DNA of 11,283 nt from Flavobacteriales bacterium (GCA_015660615.1 DQKQ01000209.1:1-11283); one strand, 5' to 3'. Positions 1 through 7,838 are shown, counted from the stretch's first letter. Numbers and translations are program-made. Notes: generated by a model not told the origin, from the sequence alone.

Positions 1-223
1 ATCGAATCAAGAAGAAAATTTATACTTGTACTGCGTAGATTTCTTAAAAACTGATTACAGCATTGACTGCTTCATTTTCGGACATAGACATATCCCACTT
101 GACCTTGAGTTACCTGAAAATAGCAATCGCACAATGCCTTCGAGATATATAAATATTGGAGATTGGATTACTCATTATAGTTCCGCTAAACTCATTGGAG
201 GGAAACTAACATTAAGTAAATAA
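1..223 (+). CDS. lpxH: LpxH-like UDP-2,3-diacylglucosamine diphosphatase, C-terminal fragment
   Basis: The open frame is already running at position 2 and ends with TAA at 221-223, giving 73 residues. The gene therefore starts outside the window; the in-frame TTG at 26 lies within it and is not the real start. The fragment carries FIFGHRH (GHRH at fragment residues 27-30), the last metal-binding motif of calcineurin-like phosphoesterases, followed by RYINIGDWI (residues 49-57), the block usually seen at the end of Bacteroidota LpxH-like proteins. In that family the enzyme hydrolyses UDP-2,3-diacylglucosamine to lipid X in lipid A synthesis at the inner membrane. The N-terminal metal motifs are not in view, so a related metallophosphoesterase with another substrate cannot be excluded. 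The gene converges on the large minus-strand gene at 284-3496 and shares a terminator hairpin with it. Confidence 0.7.
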   Translation, partial: SNQEENLYLYCVDFLKTDYSIDCFIFGHRHIPLDLELPENSNRTMPSRYINIGDWITHYSSAKLIGGKLTLSK

Positions 224-246
224 AAAAAGGGAAGCAATTGCTTCCC
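222..246 (-). terminator. Hairpin terminator between convergent genes
   Basis: Positions 229-246 form a perfect 18-base palindrome (GGGAAGCAA/TTGCTTCCC), which can fold as a stem of 7 pairs with an AATT loop. Read on the minus strand it is followed by a run of seven T (complement of 222-228), the classic intrinsic terminator layout, so it should end transcription of the gene at 284-3496. On the plus strand the tail is TGTTTAT, weaker but T-rich, so it may also stop the phosphoesterase transcript, whose stop codon lies just before it. Confidence 0.85.
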
Positions 247-250
247 TGTT

Positions 251-278
251 TATATCAAACTCTTTATATCAAACTCTT
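251..278. repeat. 14-bp perfect tandem duplication in the 3' untranslated region
   Basis: TATATCAAACTCTT occurs twice back to back, at 251-264 and 265-278, with no mismatch. It lies between the shared terminator hairpin and the stop codon of the minus-strand gene (284-286), so it is within that gene's 3' untranslated region. It looks like a recent slippage duplication and no function is apparent. Confidence 0.9.
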
Positions 279-283
279 CTTAA

Positions 284-3200
284 TTACCTTCTAATAATCA
301 GTTTTGTTGCTAGTACTTTTGAATCACTCGCAACACGAACTACATAAGTTCCGTTACTTAGATCGCTAACGTCAACTAAAACACTCTCACTTGAGTTTAT
401 GTTATCAAGTATCTTAGAAGAAACCATTCTTCCTTGAAGGTCGTAAACTTCAATTGAAGTATTACCCGCAAAATTTGAAGTGTTAATTTGTACTGATGAA
501 CCTATTACAGGATTAGGATAGATAAGAAGGGTCTCAGAGTCAGTGTTTATTGTTGAAACAACTTCTTCTGCTCCTAGGAATGAATCTGATCGGAAAATAC
601 CTCTACCATGTGACCCAGCATATATCGCTCCGGTGTTTGAGGGATAACTCCAATTAGTCTCTGACCTCCACTGCTGTTTTAAGTCAAAGACTGGCGTTGT
701 TAATTCTTCCGATGTAACTGCCATTCCTAAATTAGCGATCGTCCAATCAGAACCACCGTTATCAGTAATAAACGTTCCATACTCTGTACCTATGATAATT
801 GTTGCACCAGACTCATCTTGGAAGTCTATTACAACATCATATATAGGCATCTTACTTAAAGTTGGTACTGACCAAATATTAGTAAAAGTAGGAGACTCAG
901 ATAAAGCATCCCATGACTCTCTCACTTTACCAGAAGCTACGTTACCGTATCCACCAACAGTAAACACAACGTGATTTGCATTGTTAGGATCTACACTGAC
1001 TCCAGTTATTGCGCTTCCCGCTTGAGATACAAGTGTCTCCATTACAACATGATCTTCAACATCATCTTGAGAGTATACATTTTTTAGACCTGAAAATCTA
1101 ACAAGGGTTGCATTCCAACCACTTACAAACATCACGTCACCTCCATGATCTACATCATTTACAACGTATTCAATTGATTTAGCACCTCCTCCAACAGGAG
1201 CTGAACCTAAACGGAACCAATCAGGGGTTGTATTAAAGTTTAATCCTTCTCTTGTCATCCAAACTCCTTGTGAACCAACAAAACCTATGCTTAACATAGT
1301 GGTGTAAGGATCATGAACAAGTATTCTCCCTGGCTCCTCAAGTATAGTGTCAGCTGCGTAGAAATACATCGAGTCACACACCTCTACAACGTCAAACAGG
1401 ATGTCACTACCGAAAATAGTATCAGCATCAAGCTCATATACTAACCATTCATCAATTAGAGGTGCATATACTGAGTCGTATAGAATAGTTATAGACTCAA
1501 TCACTTGAACTGTATCTATACCTAAAGTATCATCCCAACAAATAAATTGTTCTTGAGCAATTTGTGGAGCTAGCCAGAAGTAATCGGGATCTTCTGTCAA
1601 AATCTCACTAAGCAGACGTTCAGGTCTAACAAGCGAATCATAGAATAACAGCTCCTCTCCATCACCTAAAGTATATTCAAGAGGGAGATTCTGACTGTTC
1701 GTATGTAGTACAAATGTGCTATCAGTAACTGTTTCCCCATAAGGATTTACAAGGATGATGTTTTGCTGAGAATCTTCATCTTCAGTATCTTCATACAGAC
1801 GAAGACAGGTGTAGAACTGACCTAAATCTCCGTCATCATTAATCAAATCAGTTATATCATTATCCCAAAAATCACCAAGGTTAGAGACAGCACCCGGTGA
1901 GACTGTTCCACGAGCTAAGCCTCCATTTTGAGAAGCTGCAAACCATGCATAAGTTTGTTCTGGAGATTCCGTCACTTGGCTAATCGCACAATCAAATCCA
2001 TCTCCTCCATGTACTTCGATGGCATGCTCATCCGTTAAAAAGTAGCCATCTCCCGGAATAAATAAAGATCCATTATCTTGAGTTCCACCTAAAACTGCAG
2101 TTCCAGCACTGTGAGCCATGCCGTAGAATTGGGTGACATTATAGTTATTATTACACTCTGTGTAACTCATACCCCCGTCATCACTTTTGTAAAGCCCTCC
2201 ATCACTTGCAACGAACATCGTCCCTTCCTCAGTAAAAATAATTTCATGTAAATCTGCGTGAACTCCATATGGAAATCCCGGGAAATCAAATGAAGCTGCT
2301 GCCGGTTCTGCTTGTTGATTGGGACCAGATCTCCAGAGAGAAATACCCCCAACATAAGCAAGATCAGGTTGTCCTTTCTTAATACCTAATGCCAAATCAT
2401 ATACACCCTGTGCTCGTGGAAGAGGTGTTGAAGTATCTACTCCTCCAGGCCAGCAAACTGTCCAAGAACCATCTTGACCAGCATTGTCAGAGTGATATAA
2501 ACCGTAAAAAAGACCGCCAGATGTTGAGTATAGTGCAAATGCATGATTAGCATCATCTTGTGAAATAGCAATTCTAGCACGTCCTATACCACTCTGAGGT
2601 AAACTCCCATTACTAGAACCACCTGCTGTAATAGATTCGAAGTTTGAAAATTGTTCGTTTGTTGAACGATACACCCTTCCATTTGAAGCAGCCACAAGCA
2701 TGTAAGATCCATCAGGTGCAATTGTAATATCCGTAACTCCACCTCCAGGTCCACCACTTGCAGGGTTAATATCTATAACACCATTCTCAATTGTTCCAAA
2801 TGATGAATTAGAACCATACCAAACTCTATTATCATAGTTAGGGTGCTTAACTAAGGCATCATTAGAAGACCAGTTCCCATTATTAAACTCACCGGGGTCA
2901 GTCCCATCAACAATACTGAATGTCTCTCCTCCGTCATTACTCCACCATATACCGCGACCTCTGAATCCAGAATTACCTTCACCACCTGAATAATCAAAAT
3001 TAGATCCGGTTCCTACATAAATATCACCGTTATCTGAAACAGCTATTGATGCAATCATGAAAAACGGCATACCAGTTACCTGATTCCAAGTGTTAGCACC
3101 ATCATTAGATCTCCACAGTCCACCTGAAACAGCCCCTGCATATATGAGGTCTTCATTAACAGCAACTATAGCTCTTGTACGACCTCCAACGTTATCAGGC

Positions 3201-3496
3201 CCCATTTCAGACCAAGATATATCAGTGGTTTTAGAGTTTGCGCGTGATTGAGCAGACGCAAATTTTAAGACATCTTCTCTTAACTCACTAAGACCTTTAG
3301 AGTTTATTTCACCTGTTTCTACATCCGCTAACAACATGCGAGTAATTTCAGCTGCACCATTGGCATCTCTTTGAATTGCATTCTCTACATTTCTTGGAGA
3401 GTAGGTTACATCTGTTAATTCATTTTTATCAGGAGAAATACACCAAATTAACGTAATAGCTGCAACTGCAACGAAGGGTAAGTACTTTGAAACCAT
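284..3496 (-). CDS. T9SS-exported Asp-box beta-propeller (BNR/sialidase-like repeat) protein
   Basis: This is a 1070-residue secreted protein. Residues 5-19 are a hydrophobic signal segment after Lys4. A conserved-looking block, MGPDNVGGRTRAI (98-110), opens the propeller. Asp-box motifs of the form S-x-D-x-G-x-T-W occur at 130-137 (SNDGANTW), 186-193 (SNDGGETF), 438-445 (SDDGGMSY) and 911-918 (TDNGGSDW), with degenerate ones near 278 and 336. This matches the VPS10/sialidase-like multi-bladed propellers often annotated as glycosyl hydrolases, but no sialidase catalytic set is evident, so enzymatic activity is unproven. Residues about 548-735 form an acidic insertion without Asp-boxes. Residues about 987-1070 are a type A T9SS sorting domain (YPNPV at 993-997, VYDLQGR at 1017-1023, SNGTYVVRV at 1047-1055, final KLIIRR). 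The inferred fate is export through the outer membrane with cleavage of the domain and surface attachment or release. The gene lies 55 bases after lipA on the same strand with no terminator between, so read-through is possible. Confidence 0.88.
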   Translation of the reverse strand: MVSKYLPFVAVAAITLIWCISPDKNELTDVTYSPRNVENAIQRDANGAAEITRMLLADVETGEINSKGLSELREDVLKFASAQSRANSKTTDISWSEMGPDNVGGRTRAIVAVNEDLIYAGAVSGGLWRSNDGANTWNQVTGMPFFMIASIAVSDNGDIYVGTGSNFDYSGGEGNSGFRGRGIWWSNDGGETFSIVDGTDPGEFNNGNWSSNDALVKHPNYDNRVWYGSNSSFGTIENGVIDINPASGGPGGGVTDITIAPDGSYMLVAASNGRVYRSTNEQFSNFESITAGGSSNGSLPQSGIGRARIAISQDDANHAFALYSTSGGLFYGLYHSDNAGQDGSWTVCWPGGVDTSTPLPRAQGVYDLALGIKKGQPDLAYVGGISLWRSGPNQQAEPAAASFDFPGFPYGVHADLHEIIFTEEGTMFVASDGGLYKSDDGGMSYTECNNNYNVTQFYGMAHSAGTAVLGGTQDNGSLFIPGDGYFLTDEHAIEVHGGDGFDCAISQVTESPEQTYAWFAASQNGGLARGTVSPGAVSNLGDFWDNDITDLINDDGDLGQFYTCLRLYEDTEDEDSQQNIILVNPYGETVTDSTFVLHTNSQNLPLEYTLGDGEELLFYDSLVRPERLLSEILTEDPDYFWLAPQIAQEQFICWDDTLGIDTVQVIESITILYDSVYAPLIDEWLVYELDADTIFGSDILFDVVEVCDSMYFYAADTILEEPGRILVHDPYTTMLSIGFVGSQGVWMTREGLNFNTTPDWFRLGSAPVGGGAKSIEYVVNDVDHGGDVMFVSGWNATLVRFSGLKNVYSQDDVEDHVVMETLVSQAGSAITGVSVDPNNANHVVFTVGGYGNVASGKVRESWDALSESPTFTNIWSVPTLSKMPIYDVVIDFQDESGATIIIGTEYGTFITDNGGSDWTIANLGMAVTSEELTTPVFDLKQQWRSETNWSYPSNTGAIYAGSHGRGIFRSDSFLGAEEVVSTINTDSETLLIYPNPVIGSSVQINTSNFAGNTSIEVYDLQGRMVSSKILDNINSSESVLVDVSDLSNGTYVVRVASDSKVLATKLIIRR

Positions 3497-3551
3497 ATAA
3501 TTGAATTTTTGCTATTCTAATAAATGCCGGGGGAAGTTACAACAATACTGA

Positions 3552-4415
3552 TTATTTCACATGCTTTTCTGCGTGATAAGAAGACCTAACAAGTGGGCTG
3601 CTTTCCACATACATAAATCCTTTATCTAAAGCTAATACTCGAAACTCTTCAAATAAATCAGGATGAATGAACTCAAATACAGGCAAATGACTAGGAGTTG
3701 GCTGAAGATATTGACCTAATGTTAGAACTTTAACCCCAACATTTATAAGATCATCCATAGACTCAACAACTTCCTCTTTTGTCTCACCTAACCCAAGCAT
3801 CATTCCACTTTTTGTCCGTATTCCGGAATCGCTTAAACGCTTCAACACTTCAAGTGATCTTTCATATTTAGCCTGTTTTCTTACTTCTTTTGTTAGACGT
3901 CTTACAGTTTCAATATTGTGGCTTACAACTTCTGGTGCAACATCAATTATTTGCTGCAAATTATCCCATTTGCCTGCAAAATCCGGAATAAGCGTTTCTA
4001 GTGTTGTTCCTGGTGATTGGTGTCTTATTGCTCTCACTGTTTCCGCCCAAATTGTAGCTCCTCCATCCTTTAATTCATCACGATCTACAGAAGTTATAAC
4101 TGCATGCTTAACATTCATCAGCTTAACCGATTGTGCAACTTTAACAGGCTCAAAAGGATCTACGGGCTCTGGCTTTCCTGTTGCTACACTACAAAAGCCA
4201 CAAGATCTTGTGCATATATTACCTAGAATCATAAACGTCGCAGTCCCTTCTCCCCAACATTCTCCCATATTAGGACAATGGCCACTCTCACAAATAGTAT
4301 GAAGCTGGTGCTCAGATACTATTTCCCTAACTTTTTTATAAGTCTCGCCAGTAGGTAGTTTCACTCTAAGCCAACTAGGTTTAGGTATGCGTTTTGAAAT
4401 CGTTGTATCTGACAT
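3552..4415 (-). CDS. lipA: Lipoyl synthase LipA (radical SAM)
   Basis: This is a 287-residue protein of normal family length. It inserts two sulfur atoms into the octanoyl chain carried on lipoyl domains of 2-oxoacid dehydrogenases and the glycine cleavage H protein. Both iron-sulfur clusters are visible. The auxiliary cluster motif C-x4-C-x5-C is at Cys42, Cys47 and Cys53, and the radical SAM motif C-x3-C-x2-C is at Cys68, Cys72 and Cys75. The C-terminal RSSY motif (277-280) supplies the serine ligand of the auxiliary cluster in characterised LipA proteins. Other family blocks are TSVDRDEL (108-115), SHNIETV (165-171) and LTLGQYLQPT (231-240). The gene lies 45 bases after an outer-membrane protein gene and is probably co-transcribed with it. 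No lipB or lplA is in the window. The ATG start gives the expected N terminus. A GACATTTG box (one mismatch to TAnnTTTG) lies 4 bases before the ATG and might be a private promoter, but the support is weak. Confidence 0.98.
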   Translation of the reverse strand: MSDTTISKRIPKPSWLRVKLPTGETYKKVREIVSEHQLHTICESGHCPNMGECWGEGTATFMILGNICTRSCGFCSVATGKPEPVDPFEPVKVAQSVKLMNVKHAVITSVDRDELKDGGATIWAETVRAIRHQSPGTTLETLIPDFAGKWDNLQQIIDVAPEVVSHNIETVRRLTKEVRKQAKYERSLEVLKRLSDSGIRTKSGMMLGLGETKEEVVESMDDLINVGVKVLTLGQYLQPTPSHLPVFEFIHPDLFEEFRVLALDKGFMYVESSPLVRSSYHAEKHVK

Positions 4416-4433
4416 TATGCAAATGTCGTTATT

Positions 4434-4461
4434 ATAACTTAATAATTTAACTTCAAGTTAT
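4434..4461. repeat. Overlapping short inverted repeats before lipA
   Basis: The 45-base gap between the outer-membrane protein gene and lipA holds TAACTTCAAGTTA at 4448-4460, two 6-base arms around a single base. An extra ATAACTT arm at 4434-4440 also pairs with AAGTTAT at 4455-4461. The repeat sits right at the stop codon of the upstream gene. It could be an operator-like site or a weak RNA hairpin; in such AT-rich sequence chance is a real alternative. Confidence 0.4.
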
Positions 4462-5249
4462 CACTTTTGTGTCCAATTTGCCCCCAATCCAATTTTAATA
4501 TAAAGGCTTAAAAATAACAACTGGCTTTCTACGAATTGAACTGCCATTATTTCAACAGGTCTAACAAAAACATCTAGTGATGTTCCCATCTCAATATATC
4601 TAGTCCTTCCACGAACATCTCCATACTCAAAACTCAATCCATAGCTTAAATTACCGCCTGGAATAACTTTCATTTCATCAAGTCCATTTACCCACGGCGA
4701 GCGGCCATAAATATCATTATAAAAATGCTCGTCAGGATTGTATCGTTCTGTTACGAGATAATCATACATGATTTCGGGATAACCTATCTCTAAATATACT
4801 GGCTTTTCAAAGCCCAAACCTACTCCGTAACGAAAAACCCTCTCAACCTTAACAGCTCCATTTCTAAGCTTAGGAGTGATCTCTTTACGAGTCTCAATAT
4901 TAATTCTAAAAATTAAAAAACTATTTAGCTTACCGAAAATATATGGCAAACCATCATTATAAACAGGATTTGAAGTTCTTTCTTCTTTTTCGTGTTTAAA
5001 GAAGAGTAAATCTGAATTAATGGATCTCGATGTTTTTGCATTTATAAACAAACCATAATGAGCTCCAATTCCAGCACCTTGAGAGTGTGCAATAAGATGC
5101 ACACCTGAAGTATGACTATATAAAATATCTATTCCATCCTCTCCATAAACTAAATCTTTACCCGTTGAAATACCATCGCCAACTTGTGCTGCAACTGAGT
5201 TTGGCAATACCCAAACAAAAAGTGAAAATAGCGCGAATAATAACTTCAT
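4461..5249 (-). CDS. Conserved Bacteroidota outer-membrane-type protein of unknown function
   Basis: This is a 262-residue protein with a clear Sec signal peptide: Lys2, hydrophobic core 3-16, then NSVAAQ with likely cleavage after Ala21, leaving an N-terminal Gln. The mature part is rich in alternating aromatic and polar stretches ending in glycine or tyrosine, such as NLSYGLSFEYG (200-210) and the final LFLSLYIKIGLGANW (245-259). This pattern fits amphipathic strands of a small outer-membrane beta-barrel. From memory, blocks such as YGKLNS/FGKLNS (here 105-110), KPVYLEIGYP (149-158), ERYNPDEHF (168-176) and IYGRSPWVNGLDEMK (180-194) match a widespread uncharacterised Bacteroidota protein; a search could not be run. 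It is the first gene of the lipA group, with a promoter candidate about 25 bases upstream. Its job is unknown and nothing in it suggests lipoate metabolism. Confidence 0.8.
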   Translation of the reverse strand: MKLLFALFSLFVWVLPNSVAAQVGDGISTGKDLVYGEDGIDILYSHTSGVHLIAHSQGAGIGAHYGLFINAKTSRSINSDLLFFKHEKEERTSNPVYNDGLPYIFGKLNSFLIFRINIETRKEITPKLRNGAVKVERVFRYGVGLGFEKPVYLEIGYPEIMYDYLVTERYNPDEHFYNDIYGRSPWVNGLDEMKVIPGGNLSYGLSFEYGDVRGRTRYIEMGTSLDVFVRPVEIMAVQFVESQLLFLSLYIKIGLGANWTQK

Positions 5250-5265
5250 TTACACAAAAATATTC

Positions 5266-5280
5266 ATTTGTACAAATTTA
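5266..5280 (-). promoter_or_regulatory. Candidate TAnnTTTG promoter of the lipA group, overlapped by a palindrome
   Basis: Read on the minus strand, 5280-5273 is TAAATTTG, an exact match to the Bacteroidota -7 element TAnnTTTG. It would put the transcription start near 5267 and leave a leader of about 18 bases before the ATG at 5249. No clear -33 TTG is seen at the usual distance. ATTTGTACAAAT at 5266-5277 is a perfect 12-base palindrome covering the -7 box and probable start site, a good position for a repressor. Confidence 0.45.
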
Positions 5281-5358
5281 CCTCAAGTACATTAAAATTC
5301 CATAAGAGAGTTCATATAATACTTACCTCACCCTTATCTTTACCTAAAACCACAAACT

Positions 5359-6642
5359 TTGAACGAGACTATTATTTTATTTCTAGGTATAAATATTGCA
5401 ATTACTTGGATTATTGCGACAAGACGAAGAGCTCTCAAAACTGGGTTTAATAATTCTGACACAGGATCCGTTAAACTTGATGACTTACAAAAGACACTTG
5501 AAGTAAAGGAAAATGAAATTGTAAACCTGAAAGTAAAAGTGGGGAAACTGGAACAAAAAGTTGAAGATTCTATCGAATACCAGGAAAATGCTGAAATAAA
5601 ATGGAATGAGGAAGTTAAAACACAACGTAAGAATCTTGAAGATGTAGCAAGAGATGTGCTAGATACTGCTACAAAAAGATCTCAAACCCAATTAGAGGGT
5701 GCGCATACCGAAAGTCTTAAACAACTACTCAACCCGGTTAAAGAACAAATGCTCGGATTTAAGAATCAAGTGGAAAAGTACTATGGTGAGGAGAAAAAAT
5801 GGTTAGGCGAATTAAATAAGGAGTTGGATGATTTAGCTAAAATGAATATGGGGCTAAGTGAACAAGCTGATAATTTAGTAAGAGCATTAAAGGGAGAGTC
5901 TAAAATTCAAGGAGACTGGGGAGAGTATCAACTTGAAAGATTATTAGAGGATGTGGGCTTAAAAAAAGGAATACATTTCACAACTCAGACGTCCGTTAAA
6001 TCTGACGATGGTAAAAACCTGAGACCTGACTTTCTCGTGTCACTACCTGATGAAAAAGTTCTTGTCATTGATTCTAAGGTCAGCCTTACTGCATATGAGA
6101 AATGCGTAAACACGCAAGATGATCTTGAACGAGAAGTTTTCTTAAAAGAGCATATTCAGAGCATGAGGAATCACATTCGATCTCTTGCAAAAAAAGATTA
6201 TGCAAGCCTTTATGACAAATCCGTGGACTACACTTTAATGTTTGTCCCTATTGAGCCAGCCTATTTTGCTATTGGACCAGAGCTTCAAGCTATTCAAAGG
6301 GAAGGTTTAGCAGCAAGAGTTCTGTTGGTCTCTACAACGACTATGCTAGCAACATTGAGAACTGTAAGCTATATCTGGCGCCAAGAGCTTCAAAGGACTA
6401 ACGTTATTGAAATCTCATCGCGAGGTAAACTTCTGTACGAAAAGTTTGTGAGCTTTACGAATTCAATGGACTCAATTGGAGATCATCTTAAAAAAGCTGA
6501 CAATGCATATCAAGAAGCAGTTAGTAAACTAAGCAAGGGTTCAGGACACTTAGTTGGTCAAGCTGAGAAATTGAGAAAATTGGGGCTTGACGTAAATAAG
6601 AAAATACCTGAAAAGTTTATTTCAGACTCTGACTCAGATTAA
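5359..6642 (+). CDS. rmuC: RmuC family DNA recombination protein
   Basis: This is a 427-residue membrane-anchored RmuC. Residues 5-20 form one membrane segment, about 40-180 are a charged heptad-rich coiled coil, and about 180-400 are the RmuC nuclease-like domain. Visible family blocks are GDWGE (185-189), LRPDFLVSLP (221-230), VIDSKVSL (236-243), FVPIEPAY (295-302) and LVSTTTMLATLRTV (323-336). Asp224 with Asp238 and Lys240 fits the PD-(D/E)xK pattern seen in the family. In E. coli, loss of rmuC raises rearrangement at short inverted repeats; the biochemical role is still unclear. The start is a TTG at 5359. The upstream in-frame stop at 5317-5319 and the absence of any ATG before the membrane segment leave it as the only usual start codon. 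The gene is divergent from the lipA group, and its stop lies 5 bases before the next gene, suggesting an operon. Confidence 0.95.
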   Translation: MNETIILFLGINIAITWIIATRRRALKTGFNNSDTGSVKLDDLQKTLEVKENEIVNLKVKVGKLEQKVEDSIEYQENAEIKWNEEVKTQRKNLEDVARDVLDTATKRSQTQLEGAHTESLKQLLNPVKEQMLGFKNQVEKYYGEEKKWLGELNKELDDLAKMNMGLSEQADNLVRALKGESKIQGDWGEYQLERLLEDVGLKKGIHFTTQTSVKSDDGKNLRPDFLVSLPDEKVLVIDSKVSLTAYEKCVNTQDDLEREVFLKEHIQSMRNHIRSLAKKDYASLYDKSVDYTLMFVPIEPAYFAIGPELQAIQREGLAARVLLVSTTTMLATLRTVSYIWRQELQRTNVIEISSRGKLLYEKFVSFTNSMDSIGDHLKKADNAYQEAVSKLSKGSGHLVGQAEKLRKLGLDVNKKIPEKFISDSDSD

Positions 6643-6647
6643 GATTC

Positions 6648-7838
6648 ATGAGATACTGTATTTATTTCATGTTTAAACTTTTCGTTATTGCCTTGATAGC
6701 GACCTCTTGTTCTACTTCATTAATTTATGACTCCACAACAACGCGACGACCATATGATTACGAATCAACTTCTCTTCATGCCGAAGTAATTCCCTTTTTT
6801 TATTATGACACATTATCAGTATTCCTTAAAATCAGCAGGGAAGAACTTTTATATACAAGAGAGTTTGATAAAGCACCCTTTACAGCTAATTTGGAGTTAA
6901 TCTTTAATTCTCAAAAATGGCTATTAACAGATACTTTGTCAAACAATTCCCCAAGATGGATTAGACAAAGATTCGACTTGAAAAAATCTGAAAATGAGCT
7001 AGATAATTCATGGCTTCAGTACTCCGTTAAGGATCTAAACCGTAATTCTTCTCAATCAGCAATAAGAGAAGTTGAAAATATTGTTGCTTGGAGTACCGAG
7101 GAGAATTGGCCTATATATAATGGATTCATATCTATTGGCTCTAAAATATCAATAATTACAGATGTTAATACTACATGGGATGTAAACCATGTTATTCCAG
7201 AAAACAAACTTCCAGCTCCTCCGTATTCAAGTTATCGCAATCCATTAGACACAATAAAAGCTAGGCCACATAGCACAATTAATGATAACTGGATTGTCTT
7301 AGATGGTTCTCAGGTATTTACTTCTCCTGATAAAGAATTGAGCTTGGTAATACATGGAATGTCTGCTGAATTCCCTTCACTTAAAAATGTTAGACACCTT
7401 ATCGAATCTGTTAGATATATTGCAACACGGAGCGAGTTTTCTGCTTTGCTTAAAGCTTCCAACCCGAAAATCGCATTAGATGAATTTTGGCTTTCATGTG
7501 GTAAGTCTCCTGATAAGACAAGGAAATTAATAAGGACTTACTATGCAAGAGTTGAGGAAGCTAACCTATCATTTTCCGGATTACAGGAAGGCTGGAGAAC
7601 AGATAGAGGTATGATACATATTATTTATGGTGTTCCTTATCGAGTTAGAAGAGATTATTGGACAGAAATCTGGACATATGGAGAAGAAGGAACATCTAAC
7701 ACTCTGACATTTAGATTCAAAAGAAAAATCCACGACCTTGACAACAATAGATATAGATTAGAAAGAAGCATTTCATATAGAAGTTCTTGGGACAGAATGG
7801 TCACAAGTTGGAGAAATGGAAGGGTACAAAACGATTGA
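6648..7838 (+). CDS. GWxTD-domain lipoprotein
   Basis: This 396-residue protein has a lipoprotein-like signal: hydrophobic residues 8-18 ending IATSC, with Cys21 as the likely lipidated residue. A second ATG at 6669 (Met8) would give a shorter, more ordinary signal peptide and is a plausible true start; the first ATG lies 5 bases after the rmuC stop. The C-terminal GWxTD domain is clear: LDEFW (277-281), RTYYARVEEAN (296-306), GWRTDRG (315-321), which carries the defining Gly-Trp-x-Thr-Asp, and IIYGVP (325-330). Residues about 40-260 are a beta-rich N-terminal region with no motif I can name. The family is typical of Bacteroidota and its molecular role is not established; placement in the periplasm or at the outer membrane is inferred from the signal. 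It sits between rmuC and rlmB in what looks like a transcription unit. Confidence 0.9.
   Translation: MRYCIYFMFKLFVIALIATSCSTSLIYDSTTTRRPYDYESTSLHAEVIPFFYYDTLSVFLKISREELLYTREFDKAPFTANLELIFNSQKWLLTDTLSNNSPRWIRQRFDLKKSENELDNSWLQYSVKDLNRNSSQSAIREVENIVAWSTEENWPIYNGFISIGSKISIITDVNTTWDVNHVIPENKLPAPPYSSYRNPLDTIKARPHSTINDNWIVLDGSQVFTSPDKELSLVIHGMSAEFPSLKNVRHLIESVRYIATRSEFSALLKASNPKIALDEFWLSCGKSPDKTRKLIRTYYARVEEANLSFSGLQEGWRTDRGMIHIIYGVPYRVRRDYWTEIWTYGEEGTSNTLTFRFKRKIHDLDNNRYRLERSISYRSSWDRMVTSWRNGRVQND

Noticed and set aside
26..223. A short complete gene starting at TTG 26
   Set aside because: The frame stays open to the left edge and the residues before the TTG fit a continuing phosphoesterase, so it is the 3' part of a larger gene.
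3437..3496. A lipoprotein signal in the T9SS protein because of Cys19
   Set aside because: The residue before the Cys is Trp (LIWC), which does not fit the lipobox, and T9SS cargo normally uses an ordinary signal peptide.
284..3496. A true sialidase or other glycosidase
   Set aside because: Asp-boxes are structural and occur in many propellers. I see no sialidase FRIP motif or catalytic Arg triad, so only a propeller protein is called.
3916..4302. A 128-residue plus-strand frame
   Set aside because: It lies wholly inside lipA on the opposite strand, and lipA has all its cluster motifs. The plus-strand product shows no recognisable features.
5268..5450. A 60-residue plus-strand frame before rmuC, considered as a separate leader peptide or a frameshifted rmuC start
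   Set aside because: It overlaps the rmuC membrane segment in another frame, begins with TTG inside the opposite promoter and shows no family features. rmuC is complete without it.
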